Shown piece by piece: positions 1-5,475 of a DNA stretch of 5,475 bases. Source of the DNA: Rhodocyclales bacterium (GTDB taxonomy: Bacteria; Pseudomonadota; Gammaproteobacteria; Burkholderiales; Rhodocyclaceae); the NCBI GenBank assembly GCA_021286885.1, contig JAJTBM010000226.1, positions 1-5,475 on the forward strand, read 5' to 3'. The number at the start of each line of letters is the position of its first letter. Positions within the stretch are counted from its first letter, which is position 1. The notes beneath the pieces are model-generated. The model was not told the origin of the DNA. It ran no database searches and saw only the letters and a program-made list of their open reading frames with translations. A program made the position numbers and the translations under genes.

Positions 1-250
1 GGATAATCTCCGGGCCCTTTTTCTTGCCCGAAATCACCGCGCCACGCGGGGTTCCGGCAATCTGTGCTGCGGGTGACCAACCGCCGAAATGCCTGAAATC
101 GGCCACTTTCCCCGCCAGAGCCGTCTCTATTCTCCGTTTATTCTGCGGGTAGGCGCAGATGCAGGTTTAGCGAAATCAACAACTTACGCACGCCAGTTCA
201 TCGTCAACCAAGGCCACCAGTCACCAGCACAACTAGACGGCGTGCGTCAC
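1..250. other. Left-edge region with no recognised gene
   Basis: I see no gene I can name here. On the minus strand a frame is open from just left of the stop at 167-169 to the left edge. It has no ATG; a GTG at 104-106 could start it and would give a product beginning VADFRHFGGWSP that leaves the window. It has no clear ribosome binding site and matches nothing I recognise. It may be the first codons of a divergent gene, a gene remnant, or chance. Confidence 0.3.
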
Positions 251-281
251 TTGTACTAACATTGCGGCAGTTGATCTAACA
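251..281 (+). promoter_or_regulatory. Direct repeats, candidate antitoxin operator
   Basis: TTGTACTAACA (251-261) and TTGATCTAACA (271-281) match at 9 of 11 positions and start exactly 20 bp apart, about two helical turns. The second copy ends 14 nt before the antitoxin start, so a bound protein would block transcription start or early elongation. Ribbon-helix-helix antitoxins of toxin-antitoxin pairs usually repress their own operon by binding repeated or palindromic sites at this place. The operator role is inferred. I see no convincing -35/-10 pair; TTGTAC (251-256) is a poor -35. Confidence 0.45.
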
Positions 282-295
282 AAAGAGGTGCTGCC

Positions 296-589
296 ATGAC
301 TGCCGTTGCATCGTCGCCTTCCGCCCGTTCTGCCCGACTTGGGCTGCGCGCTACCCCCGAACAGGAGGCGGTGCTGCGCCGTGCCGCCGAGGTGGCCCAC
401 AAATCGCTGACCGACTTCATCCTCGACAGCGCGTGCCTGGCCGCCGAGCAGACCCTGCTCGATCAGCGGTTGTTCATGGTCTCGGGTAGCCAGTACCAGG
501 CCCTGATGGATCTGCTGGATCGCCCCGAACAGACCAATGAAGGTTTGCGTGATCTGTTTGCCCGCAAGGCGCCCTGGGATACGAAGTGA
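296..589 (+). CDS. DUF1778 antitoxin (TacA type)
   Basis: This 97-residue protein is the antitoxin of a type II toxin-antitoxin pair. The family binds DNA as a ribbon-helix-helix dimer through its N-terminal half and covers the active site of the partner acetyltransferase with its C-terminal half. A short strand at about residues 12-19 (SARLGLRA) leads into the conserved TPEQEAVLRRAAE helix and then the SLTDFILDSA helix (about 37-56). The rest, ending LRDLFARKAPWD, is the expected toxin-neutralising tail. Length is normal for DUF1778. The ATG has a good ribosome binding site (GAGG at 285-288, 7 nt away). The stop overlaps the start of the toxin gene, so the two are translationally coupled. 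Direct repeats at 251-281 suggest autorepression. The family call is firm; the exact subgroup is not. Confidence 0.93.
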   Translation: MTAVASSPSARSARLGLRATPEQEAVLRRAAEVAHKSLTDFILDSACLAAEQTLLDQRLFMVSGSQYQALMDLLDRPEQTNEGLRDLFARKAPWDTK

Positions 590-1086
590 CGTTGCACGCA
601 CCGGAGCCTCTGGCCGCGCAGCATCGGCTGGAGGGTTTTGATTGCGGCAAGCCCGCGCTGAATGACTGGCTGTTGCGCCACGCCCGCCAGGCACAGGGCA
701 GTGGCTCGGCTAAGACCTTCGTCGTTGCCGAGGACGATGGCCGCGTGGCGGGCTACTTCAGCCTGACCGTGGGTCAAGTTGACACACTGGAGGCGCCGGA
801 GCGCATCCGCAAGGGAATGGGGCGGTTCCCTTTGCCAGTGGTGATCCTGGCGAGGCTGGCAGTATCAATTCACGATCAGGGGCGAGGTATAGGCTTTGGC
901 CTGCTACAGGACTCGATTCGCCGTACGATGCTGATTGCCGAGCAGGCTGGCATCCGTGCCATGCTGACCCACCCCATCGATGAAGAAGCAGCGAGGTTCT
1001 ATACCCGGTTCGGGTTCATTGCCTCACCGCTGCGCGAACAGCAATTGCTGCTGCTTTTGAAGGACGCCCGTCGCTGGGTCCGCTGA
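586..1086 (+). CDS. GNAT acetyltransferase toxin (TacT type)
   Basis: This 166-residue GNAT N-acetyltransferase is the toxin of the pair. Characterised TacT-type toxins acetylate the amino group of aminoacyl-tRNA and so stop translation; the tRNA preferred here cannot be read from the sequence. Visible marks are the family's N-terminal FDCGKPALNDWL (18-29), the ARLAV strand (89-93) with the acetyl-CoA pyrophosphate loop QGRGIG (98-103), and FYTRFGF (138-144), whose Tyr139 matches the catalytic tyrosine of TacT. All key residues are present, so the toxin looks active. Translation starts at GTG, overlapping the antitoxin stop by 4 bases (GTGA). The upstream Shine-Dalgarno is weak (GGGA at 576-579), which fits coupling and keeps toxin output at or below antitoxin output. 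No clear terminator follows. Confidence 0.92.
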   Translation: MTLHAPEPLAAQHRLEGFDCGKPALNDWLLRHARQAQGSGSAKTFVVAEDDGRVAGYFSLTVGQVDTLEAPERIRKGMGRFPLPVVILARLAVSIHDQGRGIGFGLLQDSIRRTMLIAEQAGIRAMLTHPIDEEAARFYTRFGFIASPLREQQLLLLLKDARRWVR

Positions 1087-1270
1087 ACCATGACCATCGG
1101 ATCTGTAGTGGTCCAATCCCCCCAGACACCCCCATAAGCTTTTCCCCTGCCGCCCACAGCCCATCATTGATGGTCGCCAGGGCGCCAAGACGCGAGCAAA
1201 TTCCGCGCAAATCGCCCACTTCATGAGCCTTCTGGCTTTAGGGCGGCAAATCGACAGGGGCATGCCCCCC
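1087..1270. other. Intergenic spacer between the two modules
   Basis: No gene, RNA gene or strong terminator is recognisable here. Short open frames on the minus strand lack family resemblance and overlap the toxin gene. A perfect 12-bp palindrome, GGGGCATGCCCC, lies at 1257-1268 just upstream of the B12 promoter; it could be a protein site or chance. A stretch from 1104, beginning TGTAGTGGTCC, looks somewhat like an insertion-sequence end, but no partner end or transposase is seen. Confidence 0.4.
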
Positions 1271-1298
1271 TTGCACCACCCCGGTGCATACCTATACA
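1271..1298 (+). promoter_or_regulatory. Candidate sigma-70 promoter of the B12 operon
   Basis: TATACA (1293-1298) is a fair -10 box, and TTGCAC (1271-1276) a partial -35, with a 16-bp spacer. Transcription would start near 1304-1306, immediately before the riboswitch, which is where a promoter is needed. The -35 and spacer contain a perfect inverted repeat: TGCACC (1272-1277), a 5-nt gap, GGTGCA (1283-1288). This could be an operator for a DNA-binding regulator, or coincidence. Assigned from motif and position only. Confidence 0.5.
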
Positions 1299-1302
1299 CT
1301 TC

Positions 1303-1505
1303 GCGCCGTTACAGGTGTCATCCCCGGATTCCACGGGGATGATGAAACGGGAAGTCCGGTGACATCCGGGGCGTTTGGCCCCAGAGCATTCCGGCGCAGC
1401 CCCCGCTGCTGTGAGCCTGACGAGGCCACCCCTACGCCACTGGGCATTTGTCCGGGAAGGTTGGGTGGTTGAGGTTGAAGGCAAGCCAGAAGACCGGCCT
1501 GTGAT
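1303..1505 (+). promoter_or_regulatory. Cobalamin riboswitch (aptamer)
   Basis: This leader RNA element binds a cobalamin and lowers expression of the downstream genes when B12 is plentiful. The conserved blocks appear in order: ACAGGTG (1311-1317), GGGAAGTCCGGTG (1349-1361), CCGGCGCAGCCCCCGC (1391-1406) followed by TGCTGTGAGCC, CCACTGGG (1438-1445), CCGGGAAGG (1452-1460) and the B12 box GCCAGAAGACCGGC (1485-1498). The closing stem is visible: ACAGG (1311-1315) pairs with CCTGT (1498-1502). It stands in front of a cobalt transporter and B12 synthesis genes, the expected regulon. All core blocks are intact, so it should be functional. The exact ends are approximate. Confidence 0.96.
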
Positions 1506-1730
1506 TTTGTGGTGTGGTAGGGCCCCGGGGTGTGGGGAGTGCCAACCGATGGGGTATTCCCGTTCCTGTGCCGTGGATTCCGTGTATTGGCTATTGCTGT
1601 TTCTGGGCTTTGCCTGGGTGTGGCCTGAACACGGTTTTTGTCTTTCGGCGCCATACGCCTCCGTCTGGTTGTCTCGTCGTGCACCCCAAGCCTTGCTGCG
1701 CCGTATCCACTTTTCATGGAGTCGCCAGCA
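1506..1730 (+). promoter_or_regulatory. Long leader, probable expression platform
   Basis: About 225 nt separate the aptamer from the cbiM start. No annotated-type gene is evident. One possible intrinsic terminator is CCGTGT (1580-1585) pairing with ACACGG (1629-1634), directly followed by TTTTTG (1635-1640). The stem is only 6 bp with a loop of about 43 nt, so it is weak unless the loop folds internally. CCGTG at 1571-1575 could compete for the same CACGG, giving an alternative fold. The cbiM ribosome binding site (GGAG, 1718-1721) lies at the far end. A small frame from ATG 1549, preceded by GGGGAG (1534-1539), encodes a hydrophobic stretch. The control mechanism cannot be decided by eye. 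Confidence 0.5.
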
Positions 1731-2360
1731 ATGCACATCGAACCGGGGTATATCGCCAGTGCCAAAATTCTCGCCGCCAACGCCGTCGCCTTGGGCGTGG
1801 TGGGCAGCCAGGCCAAGCGCATCGTCCAGCAGCCGCAACTGATCCTCAAAAGCCTGATCGCCGGGGTGTTCTTCACCCTGTTCATGCAATCCTTCCACAT
1901 GCCGGTGGGCCCCTCCGAGCTGCACTTTCTGGGCGCCATGGCGATTTACCTGAGTCTGGGCTTCACCCCCACCCTGCTCGGCTTCGGCCTGGGCCTGCTG
2001 CTTCAGGGGCTGGTGTTTGAACCCGCCGACCTGCTGCACCTGGGCGTGAATTTCCTCTCCCTGGCCCTGCCCCTGATGCTGGTGCACAAGCTCCAGGGCG
2101 ATGCGGCCGGCAAGCTGCCGAGCGTGGCGGCCATTCTTAAGCGGGATGCGGTGTTCTACAGCGGCGTGACCGCCATGGTGGGCTTCTGGCTCTCCATCGG
2201 TGAAGTGGCCACGCCCTTCTCTGCCTGGGTCGCGTTTACCGCCAGCTACATCCCCGTGGTGATGGCCGAGCCCCTGCTCACCCTGGCCGTGCTGCATCTG
2301 GTGCACAAGGGCCGGGATCTGGCCGCCGTGCGTTATTGCTTCACTGCCCGGGCGGTTTAA
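1731..2360 (+). CDS. CbiM-like cobalt transport membrane protein
   Basis: This 209-residue integral membrane protein belongs to the CbiM family, the substrate-binding membrane component (S component) of energy-coupling-factor cobalt importers. It supplies Co2+ for B12 synthesis. The start at 1731 gives MHIEPG. In CbiM/NikM proteins the N-terminal amine and His2 bind the metal, so the chain must begin here. In-frame ATGs at 1638 and 1716 would bury that site, and GGAG at 1718-1721 is correctly spaced for 1731. His65 (in SELHFLG) is a likely further ligand. Hydrophobic segments lie at about 38-55, 66-94, 100-118, 140-158 and 165-190. No CbiN, CbiQ or CbiO gene is in the window; they may lie elsewhere, or this branch may work without them. 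It is the first gene after the riboswitch, and cbiF follows 3 nt after the stop. Confidence 0.88.
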   Translation: MHIEPGYIASAKILAANAVALGVVGSQAKRIVQQPQLILKSLIAGVFFTLFMQSFHMPVGPSELHFLGAMAIYLSLGFTPTLLGFGLGLLLQGLVFEPADLLHLGVNFLSLALPLMLVHKLQGDAAGKLPSVAAILKRDAVFYSGVTAMVGFWLSIGEVATPFSAWVAFTASYIPVVMAEPLLTLAVLHLVHKGRDLAAVRYCFTARAV

Positions 2361-2363
2361 GCG

Positions 2364-3170
2364 ATGCCCGGCAAGGTTTGGTTTGTGGGCGCCGGCCCCG
2401 GCGACCCGGAGCTGCTCACCGTGAAGGGCCAGCGCCTGCTGGCCCGGGCCGGGGCAATTCTGTTTGCCGGCTCTTTGGTGGATCAGGCCGCCACGGCCTA
2501 TGCGCCCGCCGGCTGCGAGATTCGGGACTCCAAGGACATGACCCTGGAGGAGATGAGCGCCTGGCTGGCCGAGCAGTGCGCCCGTCACGACACGGTGGTG
2601 CGCCTGCAAACCGGCGATCCGGGCCTCTACGGGGCGCTGATCGAAGTCACCCGCCCCCTCACCGCTGCCGGCATCGAATGGGCCGTGGTGCCGGGGGTCT
2701 CGTCGGCCTTCGCCTCGGCGGCGGCGGCGGGCGAGTCGCTGACCTTGCCGGAAGTCACCCAGACCGTGATCCTGACCCGGGTGGCGGGGCGCACGCCCAT
2801 GCCCCCCGGTGAAGAACTGGAAGCCCTGGCCGCCCACCGCAGCACCCTGTGCATCTTTTTGTCGATCACCCTGCTGCACAAGGTGCAAGACGCCCTGCGC
2901 GCCGCCGGCTGGGCCGAGGATGCGCCGATTGTGGTGGTGCAGAAAGCCAGCTGGCCCGGCCAAGAAAAGATCATTCGCGGCACCCTCGCCGACATCAAGC
3001 AACGCTGCCAGGCCGAGAAAGTGGGCAGCCAGGCCATGATCATCGCCAGCCCCACCCTGGGCGCGGCCGACTGGCCCGAGCTGGCCCGCTCCAAGCTCTA
3101 CGACCCCAGCTTTAGCCACCGCTTCCGCAAGGCCAGCGCGCCCCCCGCCCCCTCCGAGGACACCCCATGA
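2364..3170 (+). CDS. cbiF: Cobalt-precorrin-4 C11-methyltransferase
   Basis: This 268-residue enzyme moves a methyl group from S-adenosylmethionine to C11 of (cobalt-)precorrin-4 during corrin ring synthesis in the cytoplasm. It belongs to the tetrapyrrole methylase family: the N-terminal loop VGAGPGDPELLT (8-19), RLQTGDPGLYG (80-90), and VVPGVSSAFASAAA (108-121) followed by LTLPEVTQTVILTR (126-139). The LPEVTQTVILTR segment is typical of CobM/CbiF rather than of CobI, CobJ or CobA. Length is normal. The aerobic-route name is cobM; I use cbiF because CbiX and CbiD nearby mark the early-cobalt route. The start lies 3 nt after cbiM; only a weak GGGCGG (2349-2354) precedes it, so coupling is likely. 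The stop overlaps the cbiX start by 4 bases. Confidence 0.94.
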   Translation: MPGKVWFVGAGPGDPELLTVKGQRLLARAGAILFAGSLVDQAATAYAPAGCEIRDSKDMTLEEMSAWLAEQCARHDTVVRLQTGDPGLYGALIEVTRPLTAAGIEWAVVPGVSSAFASAAAAGESLTLPEVTQTVILTRVAGRTPMPPGEELEALAAHRSTLCIFLSITLLHKVQDALRAAGWAEDAPIVVVQKASWPGQEKIIRGTLADIKQRCQAEKVGSQAMIIASPTLGAADWPELARSKLYDPSFSHRFRKASAPPAPSEDTP

Positions 3171-4165
3171 ACGACACCGCCATCCTCCTGGTCGGCCACG
3201 GTTCCCGTAACCGGGACGGCAACAAGGAAATCCTCCATTTCGCTGCCCAATGGCGCGAGCAGCACCCCACTTGGCGCATTGAAGTGTGCTTCATCGAACA
3301 CGCCGAAGTGCTGCTCGACGAGGGCCTGGACCGGGCCGCCCGGGGGGCATCCCAAGTCAAGGTGATTCCCTTCATCCTCAACGCCGCCGGCCATGTGAAG
3401 ATGGAGCTGCCCGCCGCCATCGAGCGCGCCCGCCAGCGTCACCCGGGCGTGGCGTTCAGCTGCACCCGCCACCTGGGCATGGGGCGCGAGATTCTGGGCG
3501 TGCTGCAAGGCCAGCTGGACCGGCTGATGAAATCCCTCGCCATGCCCGACCCGCGCACCACCGGCGTGGTGCTGCTGGGGCGCGGCTCTTCCGACGCGGG
3601 CGCCAATGGCGAACTGGCCAAAATGGCCCGCTGGGTGTTCGAAGACAACCATCACGACTTGGTGGATCTGGCCTTCACCAGCATCACCTGGCCGCGCCTG
3701 GAAAGCGTGGTGCAGCGCCATGTGCGCCTGGGCATGGGGCAGATCTGCATCGTGCCGGTGTATCTCTTCACCGGCGTGCTGATGGAGCGCATCAAGGCCC
3801 AGGTGGAGCGCCTGCGCCAGCAATACCCCCAGGTGAGCTTTGCCCTGGGCAGCCACTTCGGCTTTGATCCGGGCATCTTCCGCCTGCTGGATAGCCGGGT
3901 GGGCGCCGGAGAAGACGCCGACGCCGCCCTGCTGGAGTGCGACGGCTGCAAATACCGCCTCGCCGCCGAGGCCGAGCATCTGCACGACCACAGCCACACC
4001 CATGTGCACGGGGATGAACACGGCCACCCTGAACACCACGACCACGGACACGACCATAGCCACGGCCATATCCACGGCCACGCCGCCCACCACTGCGGCC
4101 ACGATCACGGCCCCTGCCACGGTCATGACCACGATCACCCCCACGCCGCAACCACGCCCGCCTGA
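3167..4165 (+). CDS. cbiX: Sirohydrochlorin cobaltochelatase, long His-rich form
   Basis: This 332-residue CbiX of the long class inserts Co2+ into sirohydrochlorin, the entry step of the anaerobic B12 route. It has two tandem CbiX-type halves. The first (about 5-120) carries the catalytic histidines His11 in GHGSR and His76 in GHVKMELP. In the second (about 131-245) the matching motif is GRGSSD with Arg139 in place of His, as is usual for the long form. CDGCKYR (258-264) has a CxxC pair; in the Bacillus megaterium enzyme a CxxC near the C-terminus holds an iron-sulfur centre. Residues 271-326 hold 26 histidines in 56 residues, probably storing or delivering metal. The ATG overlaps the cbiF stop by 4 bases (ATGA), and GAGGA (3156-3160) is a good ribosome binding site. 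The chelated metal is taken as cobalt from context. Confidence 0.94.
   Translation: MNDTAILLVGHGSRNRDGNKEILHFAAQWREQHPTWRIEVCFIEHAEVLLDEGLDRAARGASQVKVIPFILNAAGHVKMELPAAIERARQRHPGVAFSCTRHLGMGREILGVLQGQLDRLMKSLAMPDPRTTGVVLLGRGSSDAGANGELAKMARWVFEDNHHDLVDLAFTSITWPRLESVVQRHVRLGMGQICIVPVYLFTGVLMERIKAQVERLRQQYPQVSFALGSHFGFDPGIFRLLDSRVGAGEDADAALLECDGCKYRLAAEAEHLHDHSHTHVHGDEHGHPEHHDHGHDHSHGHIHGHAAHHCGHDHGPCHGHDHDHPHAATTPA
3977..4144 (+). repeat. His-rich low-complexity coding segment of cbiX
   Basis: This stretch encodes CbiX residues 271-326, built from irregular HDH, HGH and HSH units with Asp, Gly and Ser between histidines. The DNA repeats CCAC, GACCA and GGCCA-like units without an exact period. 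Such tracts can expand or contract by slippage, so length may differ between strains. The frame is intact here. Confidence 0.85.
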
Positions 4166-4168
4166 ACC

Positions 4169-5475
4169 ATGAGCACCGCGACCCTGCATCCCCAAGGCAA
4201 CACCGTCACCGAGCAACTCACCGCCGCCGGACGGGCGATTGAGCATGATTCGTTTGCCATCATCGACCAGGAAGCCGGCCCCCACGCCTACACGGCCGAG
4301 CAATGGCCCCTGGTGCGGCGCATGATCCACGCCAACGCCGACTTCGAGTTCAACGGCCTCACCCGCTTTCACCCCCGGGCCATGCAGGCCGGGCTAGCAC
4401 GCATTCTGGCGGGCAACACCCCCGTGGTGGCCGATGTGGAGATGATCTGCGTGGGGCTTTCCAAGCCCCGGCTGGCCCACTTCGGCATCAGCACCCACCA
4501 GTTCATTTCCGACCCGGACGTGATCGCCGCCGCCCAGGCCGAAGATACCACCCGCGCCGTGCAGGCCATGCGCAAGGCCCACCGGCTGGGCCTGCTGGAC
4601 GGGGCCATCGTGGGCATCGGCAACGCGCCCACGGCGCTGATCGAAGTGGTGCGCCTGATCCGCGAAGAAGGCGCCCGCCCGGCCCTGATCGTGGGCATGC
4701 CCGTGGGCTTTGTCTCGGCAGCGGAATCCAAGGATCTGCTGATGACCCTGGATGACACCCCCTGGGTGGCCATTGCCGGCCGCAAGGGCGGCTCCACCCT
4801 GGTGGTGGCTGAAGCAAAGCCACCCACCATGAGCATGGGACACGCCCAGACCCCGCCCGCCGCCCCCGTTGAAAAAGTCCGCAAGGGCGACGCCAAGCGC
4901 GACCGGGGCAATCGCACCGGCTTCTCCACCGGCGCCAACTCAGCCGCTGCGGCCGCCGCCGCCACCCTGGGGCTGGTGCATGGCGAAGTGCCGCCCCAGG
5001 TGGAGTGCGTGCTGCCCAACACCCAGCGGGTGCGCTTTAACATCACCGAGGGCTGGACCGACGGCCAGCAGGCCCGGGCGGTGAGCATCAAGGATGCGGG
5101 CGACGACCCGGACGCCACCAACGGCGCCCACCTCACCGCCCTGGTGGAACGCCTGCCGGGCGCGGCCGGGCAGATCGTGCTGCGCGGCGGCCCCGGCGTG
5201 GGCACCGTCACCAAGGCCGGCCTGGGCCTGGAAGTGGGCGGCCCGGCCATCAACCCGGTGCCCCAGCGCAATATCACCGACAACGTGCGGGTGGCCGGCG
5301 CGCCCATCCTGGCGGCGGGGGACGGCCTCGCCGTCACCATCTCGGTGCCCGGCGGCGAAGAAATGGCGAAAAAAACCCTGAACGCCCGCCTGGGCATTCT
5401 GGGGGGCATTTCCATCCTCGGCACCACCGGCATCGTGCGCCCCTATTCCACCGCCGCCTTCCGCGCCAGCGTGGT
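4169..5475 (+). CDS. cbiC-cbiD: CbiC-CbiD fusion, 3' end outside window
   Basis: I translated this frame from ATG 4169 to the right edge: 435 codons with no stop. Residues 1 to about 214 are CbiC, (cobalt-)precorrin-8X methylmutase, which shifts a methyl from C11 to C12 to give (cobyrinate) hydrogenobyrinate: RRMIHA with catalytic-type His54, VVADVEMICVGL (86-97), GIGNAPTAL (149-157), GMPVGFVSAAESK (176-188) and the terminal GRKGGS (204-209). A Pro- and charge-rich linker (about 215-248) follows. CbiD, cobalt-precorrin-5B C1-methyltransferase, starts at RTGFSTGAN (249-257) and shows KDAGDDPDATNGA (308-320), TVTKAGL (346-352) and GGPAINPVPQRNI (357-369). CbiD is usually about 350-380 residues, so roughly half is missing to the right. 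The start lies 3 nt after cbiX with no clear Shine-Dalgarno, suggesting coupled reinitiation. Confidence 0.93.
   Translation, partial: MSTATLHPQGNTVTEQLTAAGRAIEHDSFAIIDQEAGPHAYTAEQWPLVRRMIHANADFEFNGLTRFHPRAMQAGLARILAGNTPVVADVEMICVGLSKPRLAHFGISTHQFISDPDVIAAAQAEDTTRAVQAMRKAHRLGLLDGAIVGIGNAPTALIEVVRLIREEGARPALIVGMPVGFVSAAESKDLLMTLDDTPWVAIAGRKGGSTLVVAEAKPPTMSMGHAQTPPAAPVEKVRKGDAKRDRGNRTGFSTGANSAAAAAAATLGLVHGEVPPQVECVLPNTQRVRFNITEGWTDGQQARAVSIKDAGDDPDATNGAHLTALVERLPGAAGQIVLRGGPGVGTVTKAGLGLEVGGPAINPVPQRNITDNVRVAGAPILAAGDGLAVTISVPGGEEMAKKTLNARLGILGGISILGTTGIVRPYSTAAFRASV

Noticed and set aside
1092..1175. GACCATC (1092-1098) and GATGGTC (1169-1175) as an inverted repeat
   Set aside because: Only 7 bp with a 70-base gap; not convincing as a terminator or element end.
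1207..1253. GCAAATCG repeated at 1207-1214 and 1246-1253
   Set aside because: An 8-base match in a short intergenic stretch is easily chance and has no supporting structure.
1638..1730. Upstream in-frame starts for cbiM at 1638 and 1716
   Set aside because: They would add residues before MHIEPG and destroy the metal-binding N-terminus; the GGAG at 1718-1721 fits only the 1731 start.
1221..3119. A 632-codon open frame on the minus strand
   Set aside because: It lies antisense to the riboswitch, cbiM and cbiF, all clearly recognised on the plus strand. Its product is low-complexity and Gly/His/Gln-rich, as expected from a mirror frame of GC-rich coding DNA.
3977..4144. His-rich tract as a CRISPR-like or tandem DNA array
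   Set aside because: The units are irregular, have no fixed period or spacers, and keep the cbiX reading frame.
3098..4372. A 424-codon open frame on the minus strand
   Set aside because: It mirrors cbiX and the start of cbiC; the Val/Ala/Gly-rich part is just the antisense of the His-rich tail.
4369..5433. A 354-codon open frame on the minus strand
   Set aside because: It is antisense to the CbiC-CbiD fusion, whose plus-strand frame carries clear family motifs; the minus product is Ser/Arg/Pro-rich with no family resemblance.

Overview
The window is GC-rich DNA, most likely from a betaproteobacterium. The Rhodocyclales are my best guess, from the gene types and the GC-biased third codon positions; there is no rRNA or marker gene to settle it. 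It holds two unrelated modules. The first is a small toxin-antitoxin operon (about 250-1086). The second is the front end of a cobalamin (vitamin B12) synthesis operon controlled by a riboswitch (about 1270 to the right edge).

Bases 1-250 hold no gene I recognise. The toxin-antitoxin pair is a DUF1778 ribbon-helix-helix antitoxin followed, with a 4-base overlap, by a GNAT acetyltransferase toxin of the TacT type. Two direct repeats exactly 20 bp apart lie just upstream and are good candidates for the antitoxin's own operator. Bases 1087-1270 are intergenic, with no recognisable gene or strong terminator.

A plausible sigma-70 promoter (1271-1298) leads straight into a cobalamin riboswitch (about 1303-1505) and a further leader of about 225 nt. 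Four tightly packed plus-strand genes follow: cbiM (cobalt transport membrane component), cbiF/cobM (precorrin-4 C11-methyltransferase), cbiX (cobaltochelatase with a very His-rich tail) and a cbiC-cbiD gene fusion cut by the right edge. Gene spacing is +3 nt, a 4-base overlap, then +3 nt, so translation is probably coupled.

The genes fit together as cobalt uptake (CbiM), cobalt insertion into sirohydrochlorin (CbiX), C11 methylation (CbiF), C1 methylation (the CbiD half) and the late C12 methyl shift (the CbiC half). CbiX with CbiD marks the oxygen-independent, early-cobalt route. When B12 is plentiful the riboswitch should shut the whole set off. The most notable points are the one-frame CbiC-CbiD fusion, which joins two non-consecutive pathway steps, the CbiX metal-binding tail, and the long leader between aptamer and cbiM. 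All the families are known; I do not see an entirely new system.
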